Below are positions 5,054-10,168 of a DNA stretch of 10,168 nt, in pieces. The number at the start of each line of letters is the position of its first letter. Position 1 is the stretch's first letter. Location: NCBI GenBank assembly GCA_013816725.1, contig JACDEA010000046.1, positions 1 through 10,168 of the forward strand, given 5' to 3'. The notes beneath the pieces are model-generated. The model made no database searches. It was not told the origin of the DNA and was given only the letters and a program-made list of their open reading frames with translations. Origin of the DNA: Actinomycetota bacterium (GTDB lineage Bacteria; Actinomycetota; Acidimicrobiia; Acidimicrobiales; JACDEA01). A program made the position numbers and the translations under genes.

Positions 5054-6274
5054 TTAGAAGCCACCGGCAGCGTTGGACGGTAGACCCTTGGGGCCGGGAC
5101 TCCGGCCGGTGGTGTCGTACAAGACCACGGCGGTGCGGACCGGAACGAGCGGAAAGAGCCAGTCGGCGTCGACGTTGCTGACTCGTACGCATCCGTGGCT
5201 GGCTGGATACGCGGGCACGCTGGCTGAGCCGTGCACCGCCCATCCCTTGTAGAAGTACAACGGGCTGTGCAGGGTCCCGAGAGGCGCCTTTTCGTCGCCT
5301 TGGATTTTGCGCTCCACCGTGAACGAGCCGACCGGCGTGTCGGCCACGTCGGTGCCGCCGCCCGGCACCTTGTAGGTCTCGCCGTTGCCGCTGGAAATGT
5401 TGAGGATCGTGACCGACTGGTCGGCCAAGACCACGAACGCGATCTGACGCGCTATGTCAACTTCGATGCGCGGTACCGCCAACCCCGAGCGAGGGCCGGC
5501 TCCATGGGGGCTAGCGAGCGCTGCCTGAACAGACGGGCCGGCGGTCCCGTCACGAGCGAGCCCTTCGCTTTTCTGAAATGCGAGGACAGCTCCGGCCGTC
5601 GCGGCCTGATACGTGCCGTCATTGCTACCGGGCCGGTAGCCAAGCAGTCGCAATCGTTGCTGGAGTCGCGTCACGTCGGCGCCAGTGCTTCCGAGCTTGA
5701 GGAGGGCACCCGTCGCGTCCGGCTCGGTTGTGACCGGCCCGGACGGCGTCGGCTCGGGGACCTTCTGTGCGTACAGACGCAAGAACGCCGCGGCGGTCTC
5801 CGGTCCGATGTAGCCATCGGCAACCAGCCCAGCCTTGCGCTGCACCGCCTTGACAGCGTTGAGCGTGTCGGCGCCGTATCGGCCGTTGATCGTGCCCTTG
5901 AAGACGCCCACATCCGTCAGTGCGGACTGCAGTGCTCGAACCACTTCGGATGCACCGGGTAGACGCGCTTCGAGCGCGCTCGCCGTCGCTGGTCCGAGCA
6001 GGCCGCTCTCTGCTGACGGCACGGTCGCGTCGCGCTGGAACTTCTCGAGTGCAATTTTGGTTCTGGCGTCGAATCGTCCGGAGACGTCACCGGGGTCGTG
6101 GCCGAGCTGTTGGAGGTCCAGTTGCAATCCCGACACAATGACCTGCACGGCCGCGGTCGCCGACGCCAGTTCGGGCACGGCCGTTTTCGGGGCTGTTTTC
6201 GAGGCGTGACTGCTCGAGCACGCGGTCGACATCGCCGTGAGCGCGATGCAAACAACCACAAGTTGGCGCTTCAC
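5054..6274 (-). CDS. L,D-transpeptidase (YkuD) lipoprotein with three peptidoglycan-binding repeats
   Basis: This enzyme likely makes 3-3 cross-links in peptidoglycan or attaches proteins to it. The N-terminus has a short basic start and hydrophobic stretch ending in STAC, so Cys19 is a probable lipid attachment site, although the lipobox is imperfect. Three PG_binding_1-type repeats follow at about 40-103, 109-168 and 195-253. The YkuD domain spans about 268-388, with His348-Gly and SHGCVR, where Cys362 is the catalytic nucleophile and His360 its neighbour. The C-terminal tail is Gly/Pro-rich. The gene starts with GTG at 6274, which overlaps the TGA of the upstream DUF2254 gene (GTGA), so translation is probably coupled. 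Three binding repeats are more than many single-domain family members carry. Confidence in the family is high; which cross-link it makes is unknown. Confidence 0.92.
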   Translation of the reverse strand: MKRQLVVVCIALTAMSTACSSSHASKTAPKTAVPELASATAAVQVIVSGLQLDLQQLGHDPGDVSGRFDARTKIALEKFQRDATVPSAESGLLGPATASALEARLPGASEVVRALQSALTDVGVFKGTINGRYGADTLNAVKAVQRKAGLVADGYIGPETAAAFLRLYAQKVPEPTPSGPVTTEPDATGALLKLGSTGADVTRLQQRLRLLGYRPGSNDGTYQAATAGAVLAFQKSEGLARDGTAGPSVQAALASPHGAGPRSGLAVPRIEVDIARQIAFVVLADQSVTILNISSGNGETYKVPGGGTDVADTPVGSFTVERKIQGDEKAPLGTLHSPLYFYKGWAVHGSASVPAYPASHGCVRVSNVDADWLFPLVPVRTAVVLYDTTGRSPGPKGLPSNAAGGF

Positions 6275-7604
6275 GCGGGCTGCACCCCAGCCATTGAAGT
6301 GATCGCGCTTCGATGCGCGGCTTCGATCACGTTGATGTCTTTGACGAGGCTCGCCGCGTGCAAAGCGCGTTCGACGACGGTGTCGGCATGGAGGCGGAGC
6401 GCGTCGCGACTGGACTGACCCACAAGGGGGGCGAGGCGCGACATAGTCGTCAAGAGATGCACGGTGACGACGGGATGTCCAACGGCGGCTTGTTGGATCT
6501 GATCGAACGCCGCGTCGATGATGCCGGCGGTTTTCTCAGCCGGGATCACGAGGCAGATGGTGCCGTCCGAGCCAGCGATGCCTCGTCCGCGCACTGGGTT
6601 CGCCTCGACTCGGCTGACACCATCCGCGAGCCAATCGATGCACATGATCGCCGTGAAGGGGTCATTGACGCCCGGCGACAACGCGCGGACCGCGATCTCG
6701 ACGAGTTGGTCGATGGCGTACAGAAGGTCCTGTTCGAGGGTGCGATACGCGCCGACAACAACTGCGCGCTGGATCTTCGGCCCGACCGCTTCGAACGCCT
6801 CGGGCGGATCGACGCGCGCAAGTGGCGTGCCCGCGAGCGCGAATTCTCCGGCGCGATGTTCGAGGTGTATCACCGCGCCGGCCGTCGTCGCGGCGCGGAC
6901 AAGATCATTGTGGCGGACGACCTGGATGTAGCCACTTGTAGGACACAGGACGATCGCCGCGGTGTTACTCGGCGCCGGAACCGGACCGTCGGAACTGACG
7001 AGACGGGCGAGCTCGCGCTGTTGGTCGTCGATTGCGCGCGCCAAATCGCCCGTGATGCCAAGGATCACGTTGCCGATCTGGATCGAGAACGCGAGGTCGT
7101 GAATCCACCAGACGAGCAGCCCCGCGGCCGCCAGCGCCGCAACCACCGCGGACCATGTCGACACGAGCGGGATGAACGCTCCGGACGCCGACGAGAATAC
7201 GGACGTAAGCACGACGAGCGAGTAAACGAAGGTCGCCACAAACGCACCGATAATCAGATGAGTAGACGGTCGACGCACAAAGTTGCGAGCGACTCGAGGA
7301 CCGAAGGTCGCCGAGGCCAGCGAGAGCGCGACCATCGTGCCGGATACGACCAGCGCGACAACGGTGATCGAAGCGCCGGTAATCGTCGCCAAGACGGTCT
7401 TGGCGTCATCGGTCGACAGGCGAAAAGGCGTTGGCGCATGGATGAACGTCGAGGAGAGTGGTCATCCGCAGCGATCGCGACGCCAGCCAAGACGACCGCA
7501 ACGGCCGACATCGCGAGTGGGAGCACCCACAAGTTTGTGCGCAGACTGACGTCGCGGTCAGCCGGGAGCCGCGCCGACCCGTTTTCCACGCTGCCAGCAT
7601 GCAC
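6271..7604 (-). pseudogene. DUF2254 membrane protein, interrupted by a frameshift
   Basis: The main part (7461 down to 6271) matches the DUF2254 family: SITVVALVVSGTMVALSLASATFGPR, then two more hydrophobic helices ending in WWIHDL, then a soluble C-terminal half containing SPGVNDPFTA. Its only standard start is TTG 7392, which would cut off conserved residues FRLSTDDAKTVL encoded just upstream. The missing first helix (NLWVLPLAMSAVAVVLAGVAI) lies upstream in another frame, from GTG 7604 (or GTG 7589) to about 7449. The frames must join between about 7461 and 7425; one lost base near 7448 would explain it. Joined, the product would be about 443 residues with four helices, normal for the family. 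The function of the family is unknown. It could be a true pseudogene, a sequencing or assembly error, or programmed frameshifting; I see no clear slippery site. It sits between smpB and the L,D-transpeptidase gene. Confidence 0.75.
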
Positions 7605-7652
7605 GCAAGTTCGTCGTCGCCGGTGGACCGTGTTCGCGGAATCGGCGACCGC

Positions 7653-8123
7653 TTAGCCCCGCTCGCGGTTGCGGACGGCGCGGTCGGCGTCGCGTTTCGC
7701 GTCGCGTTCGGCGATGGCGCGACGCTTGTCATAGGTGTGTCGGCCGCGGGCCAGGGCCAGTTCCACCTTGGCCCGGCCGTTGTCGAAGTAGACCGCCAGC
7801 GGGACCAGGGTGAGGGAGTCCTGCTGCGTGCGCGCCGCCAGCTCGTCGATCTCGCGCCGGTGCAGCAGGAGCTTGCGGGTCCGGTCGGGATCGACGGCCC
7901 CCCACGCCGATGCGTTGGCGTACGGGGCGACGTGCATGCCGTGCAGCCACATCTCACCGTTGTCGACGCGCGCGAACGAGTCGCGCAGCTGTACCTGTCC
8001 GGCCCGCAACGACTTCACCTCGCTGCCCTTGAGCGCGATGCCGCACTCGAAGGTCTCGAGGACTGTGAAGTCGTGGCGCGCCTTGCGGTTCTGGGCGACG
8101 GGCTTGGTGCCCTTCGGCGGCAT
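7653..8123 (-). CDS. smpB: SsrA-binding protein SmpB
   Basis: SmpB binds the tRNA-like end of tmRNA and the ribosome, and is essential for trans-translation. The 156-residue sequence has the family landmarks: an N-terminal N-R-KARHDF (12-19), FECGIALKGSEVKSLR (25-40) in the OB-fold, a central PYANAS (67-72), HRREI (88-92), and the C-terminal tail YDKRRAIAERDAKRDADRA (131-149), which reads the empty mRNA channel. ATG 8123 is preceded by GAAAGG at a workable distance. A TACCGT (TAnnnT) element on the minus strand at 8138-8133 could be its promoter, inside the 34-base gap shared with the divergent mec gene. The DUF2254 gene starts about 50 bases downstream in the same direction. Its RNA partner ssrA is in the same window, at 2641-2996. 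Confidence 0.96.
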   Translation of the reverse strand: MPPKGTKPVAQNRKARHDFTVLETFECGIALKGSEVKSLRAGQVQLRDSFARVDNGEMWLHGMHVAPYANASAWGAVDPDRTRKLLLHRREIDELAARTQQDSLTLVPLAVYFDNGRAKVELALARGRHTYDKRRAIAERDAKRDADRAVRNRERG

Positions 8124-8157
8124 GGGCCTTTCACGGTACCGCTACGTTCTGCTCACG
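8124..8157. promoter_or_regulatory. Divergent promoter gap between smpB and mec
   Basis: Only 34 bases separate the smpB and mec starts. On the plus strand TACGTT (8143-8148) fits a TAnnnT -10 and would start transcription near 8155, making the mec mRNA nearly leaderless. On the minus strand TACCGT (8138-8133) would serve smpB. No clear -35 boxes are seen. The close packing suggests the two promoters compete. Confidence 0.4.
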
Positions 8158-8571
8158 ATGCTCAGGCTGGCTCCCGACGTGTACAACCAGATGGTGGGCC
8201 ACTGCTACGACGGCCTTCCCGACGAGGCCTGCGGGTTGCTGGCGGGCACGGTCAGCACGACCAGCGCGAAAGCGATGGTCTGCTACCCGGCGACGAACGT
8301 GGACGCCTCGTCGCGCACCTACACCGTCGATCCCAAGGACATGCTGCGCGCCGACCGCGACGCCGAATCCCGCGGCCTGACCATCATCGCCGTTTTCCAC
8401 TCGCATACCCACACGCCCGCCTACCCGTCGCCCACCGACGTCGCGCAGGCGCCCGACCCCGCTTGGCACTACGTGCTGGTGTCGCTCGAGGGCGACGCGC
8501 CCGTCGTGCGGTCGTACCGGATCGTCGACGGGAACATCGGCGAGGAGCCGGTGGTTCTGGAGGGCAACTAG
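8158..8571 (+). CDS. mec: Mec-like JAMM/MPN metallopeptidase
   Basis: In Mycobacterium, Mec is a zinc-dependent peptidase that releases cysteine from the C-terminus of the CysO-cysteine adduct. Here 137 residues show the JAMM motif: Glu23 in DEACGLLAG, then H81-S-H83, seven residues, Ser91, two residues and Asp94. The expected CysO and cysteine synthase genes follow, which makes the role convincing. I chose ATG 8158 because the fold begins there and a TAnnnT element lies just upstream; no ribosome binding site is visible, so the message may be leaderless. An in-frame ATG at 8122 would add 12 residues but would overlap the smpB start. The gap to cysO is 39 bases. Confidence 0.88.
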   Translation: MLRLAPDVYNQMVGHCYDGLPDEACGLLAGTVSTTSAKAMVCYPATNVDASSRTYTVDPKDMLRADRDAESRGLTIIAVFHSHTHTPAYPSPTDVAQAPDPAWHYVLVSLEGDAPVVRSYRIVDGNIGEEPVVLEGN

Positions 8572-8577
8572 AATCCA

Positions 8578-8590
8578 GACTGTTCCAGTC
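8578..8590 (+). other. Small hairpin between mec and cysO
   Basis: GACTG and CAGTC pair over five positions with a TTC loop, followed by AACTTT. It is short and could be an attenuating or mRNA-end structure in the operon, or chance. A TAGAAT overlapping the mec stop (8569-8574) could give cysO its own promoter. Confidence 0.25.
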
Positions 8591-8599
8591 AACTTTCCC

Positions 8600-8605
8600 G
8601 AGGAG
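8600..8605 (+). promoter_or_regulatory. Ribosome binding site of cysO
   Basis: GAGGAG lies five bases before GTG 8611 and decides this GTG as the start, which matches the length of known CysO proteins. Confidence 0.7.
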
Positions 8606-8610
8606 CCCGC

Positions 8611-8886
8611 GTGCCCGTCGATGTCCGTCTGCCCACGATCCTGCGGCCGCTGGCCGGCGGCCAGGCCCAGGTGAAGGCCAACGGCGGCACGATCGGCCAG
8701 GTGTTCGAGGATCTCGTCAAGCAGTTCCCCGGCTTGGCCGACCGGCTCACCACCGAGGACGGCGCTCTTCACAAGTTCGTCAACGTGTACGTCAACGACG
8801 ACGACGTGCGCTACCTCGACAAGCTCGACACCAAGGTGGGCGACGACGACGTGGTGTCGATCCTGCCGGCCGTCGCCGGCGGATAG
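8611..8886 (+). CDS. cysO: CysO sulfur carrier protein (MoaD/ThiS-like)
   Basis: CysO is a small ubiquitin-fold protein whose C-terminal glycine is turned into a thiocarboxylate and donates sulfur to make cysteine. The 91-residue product ends in LPAVAGG, with the diglycine needed for activation. Across its length it resembles M. tuberculosis CysO as I recall it, including PTILRP (8-13), FVNVYVND-DVR (about 56-67) and the shared last seven residues. It starts with GTG behind a clear GAGGAG site. cysM begins seven bases after its stop, so the two are surely cotranscribed. The activating enzyme (MoeZ in mycobacteria) is not in this window. Confidence 0.93.
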   Translation: MPVDVRLPTILRPLAGGQAQVKANGGTIGQVFEDLVKQFPGLADRLTTEDGALHKFVNVYVNDDDVRYLDKLDTKVGDDDVVSILPAVAGG

Positions 8887-8893
8887 CTCGGTC

Positions 8894-9841
8894 GTGACGA
8901 CCTACGCCAGCGTCGTCGACCTCATCGGCAACACGCCCCTCGTCGACGTCAGCGCGCTGAGCCCCAATCCCGCCGTCCGGCTCCTGGTGAAGCTCGAAGG
9001 TCAGAACCCCGGCGGATCGGTCAAGGACCGCATCGCCAAGTCCATGGTGGAGGAGGCCGAGAAGGAGGCGCTGCTGCGCCCCGGAAGCATCGTGCTGGAG
9101 TCGTCGTCGGGCAACACCGGCATCGGCCTCGCGCTCATGTGCCGGGCCCGGGGTTATCGGCTGAAGGTCGTCCTCCCCGAGAACGTTTCCATCGAACGCC
9201 GCCAGCTCCTCGAGATCTGGGGCGCCGAGATCATCTCGAGCCCGGGCAGCGAGGGATCGAACGGCGCGGTGAAGGTGGCGCAACGCCTGGCGGCCGCCAA
9301 CCCGGACTGGTGGTATCCGTACCAGTACGGCAACGAAGCCAACCCGCGCGCCCACTACGAGGGCACCGGCCCCGAGATCTGGCGGGACTGTCCGGAGGTG
9401 ACGCACTTCGTCGCCGGGCTGGGCACCAGCGGCACCCTGCTCGGCGTGGGCCGCTTCCTGAAGGAGCGCAACCCCGCCGTCGAGGTGTGGGCCATCGAGC
9501 CTCCGGCCGGCGAGATGGTCGATGGGCTCAAGAGCTTGGACGAGGGTTACATCCCGCCGATCTTCGAAACGGGCGGCGGCGTCGACCTGCTCGACCGCAA
9601 GAAGATCGTGGGGCCGCGCGATTCGATCGAAGGGACCCGGCGGCTGCTCGACGTCGGCATCTTTGCCGGGATCTCGGCCGGCGCTGCCCTCGTCGGCGCG
9701 CAACGGTGCGCGGCCGACATCGACGAGGGCGTCGTGGTGTTCGTGGCCGCCGACGGCGGCTGGAAGTACCTCTCCACCGGGGCGTGGACCGACGACATCG
9801 ACGCCGTCACCGAACGTGCGCGGAAGATCATCTATTTCTAG
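8894..9841 (+). CDS. cysM: Cysteine synthase, CysM type (CysO-dependent)
   Basis: This PLP enzyme of fold type II likely makes a CysO-cysteine adduct from O-phosphoserine and CysO thiocarboxylate, which Mec then cleaves. In its 315 residues, Lys44 in GSVKDR is the cofactor lysine, SSGNTG (71-76) is the substrate-binding loop, and GLGTSGT (175-181) binds the cofactor phosphate. DGLKSLDEGY (210-219) aligns with the loop of M. tuberculosis CysM that carries Arg220, the residue known to select phosphoserine; here the aligned residue is Lys213. The charge is kept but the exact residue differs, so an O-acetylserine preference cannot be ruled out from sequence. Context (mec and cysO directly upstream) supports the CysO pathway. 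It starts at GTG 8894 with no strong ribosome binding site, as expected for translation coupled to cysO. Confidence 0.93.
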   Translation: MTTYASVVDLIGNTPLVDVSALSPNPAVRLLVKLEGQNPGGSVKDRIAKSMVEEAEKEALLRPGSIVLESSSGNTGIGLALMCRARGYRLKVVLPENVSIERRQLLEIWGAEIISSPGSEGSNGAVKVAQRLAAANPDWWYPYQYGNEANPRAHYEGTGPEIWRDCPEVTHFVAGLGTSGTLLGVGRFLKERNPAVEVWAIEPPAGEMVDGLKSLDEGYIPPIFETGGGVDLLDRKKIVGPRDSIEGTRRLLDVGIFAGISAGAALVGAQRCAADIDEGVVVFVAADGGWKYLSTGAWTDDIDAVTERARKIIYF

Positions 9842-9856
9842 GTAGCGTCCCGCCGC

Positions 9857-10168
9857 GTGGACGACCGGCCGATCGGGATGTTCGACAGCGGTTTCGGGGG
9901 ACTTACCGTCGCCCGCGCCTGCATCGACCTGCTCCCCGGCGAGGACCTCATCTACATGGGTGACACCGGGCGCTACCCGTACGGCCCCCGTCCGCTCGAC
10001 GAGGTCCGTGAGTTCGCCCTGGAGATCACCCACCATCTGGTCGACGAGTTCGACGTGAAGCTCGTCGTCGTGGCGTGCAACACCGCAGCGGCCGCCGCGC
10101 TCGAACTGCTGCGGTTCGAGGTCGAGGTGCCGATCGTGGGGGTGATCGAGCCCGGCGCGCGGTCGCTG
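9857..10168 (+). CDS. murI: Glutamate racemase, N-terminal part (cut by window end)
   Basis: MurI converts L- to D-glutamate for peptidoglycan. The 104 visible residues contain FDSGFGG (9-15) with the catalytic-site Asp10-Ser11, GDTGRYPYG (35-43), and ACNTAAA (73-79) with Cys74, the first of the two catalytic cysteines; the second lies beyond the window. GTG 9857 places the DSG motif at the normal distance from the N-terminus. It begins 15 bases after cysM and is probably in the same operon. In M. tuberculosis murI also lies just downstream of cysM. The gene is open to the window edge and not broken. Confidence 0.93.
   Translation, partial: MDDRPIGMFDSGFGGLTVARACIDLLPGEDLIYMGDTGRYPYGPRPLDEVREFALEITHHLVDEFDVKLVVVACNTAAAAALELLRFEVEVPIVGVIEPGARSL

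Noticed and set aside
6313..7656. Long plus-strand frame of 447 residues opposite the DUF2254 gene
   Set aside because: Arg/Asp-rich translation with no recognisable domain; it is the antisense shadow of a high-GC gene. The same applies to long frames at 7458-8897 (+) and 8792-10036 (-).

Overview
This window is high-GC, actinobacterial-looking chromosome. The gene order mec-cysO-cysM followed closely by murI resembles the Mycobacterium tuberculosis locus, GTG starts are common, and several candidate promoters have TAnnnT -10 elements. The tmRNA does not encode its CCA end. A deep-branching actinomycete such as the Acidimicrobiia is my best guess, but it is inference.

Layout, left to right. 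(1) 11-2601, plus strand: an alpha-L-fucosidase (GH29) whose stop overlaps the start of a two-domain serine hydrolase. Neither shows a signal peptide. (2) 2641-2996, plus strand: the tmRNA gene ssrA with tag peptide AQKSNANDNVALLAA, followed at once by a hairpin terminator that is also the 3' end of a minus-strand HNH endonuclease gene (3004-3504). (3) 3505-3785: no intact gene. It holds a coding-like remnant, a tRNA-like 3' fragment and a palindromic repeat. (4) 3786-4301, plus strand: a cysteine-dioxygenase-like cupin, flanked on the far side by a second copy of that repeat. (5) 4364-8123, all minus strand: read in transcription order, smpB, a DUF2254 membrane protein broken by a frameshift, an L,D-transpeptidase lipoprotein, and a Pr6Pr-family membrane protein. 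(6) 8158 to the end, plus strand, divergent from smpB: mec, cysO, cysM and the start of murI.

How the genes work together. ssrA and smpB encode the two parts of the trans-translation ribosome-rescue system and lie about 4.7 kb apart, converging, with accessory and cell-envelope genes between them. mec, cysO and cysM form the sulfide-carrier route to cysteine: CysM adds sulfur from CysO thiocarboxylate to O-phosphoserine, and Mec frees cysteine from the CysO-cysteine adduct. murI and the L,D-transpeptidase both act on peptidoglycan, one supplying D-glutamate and one cross-linking.

I did not find a clear new defence or mobile system. The most unusual parts are the 2997-4365 stretch (an HNH gene at the ssrA 3' end, a tRNA-like 3' fragment and a pair of degenerate palindromes around one cupin gene) and the frameshifted DUF2254 gene.
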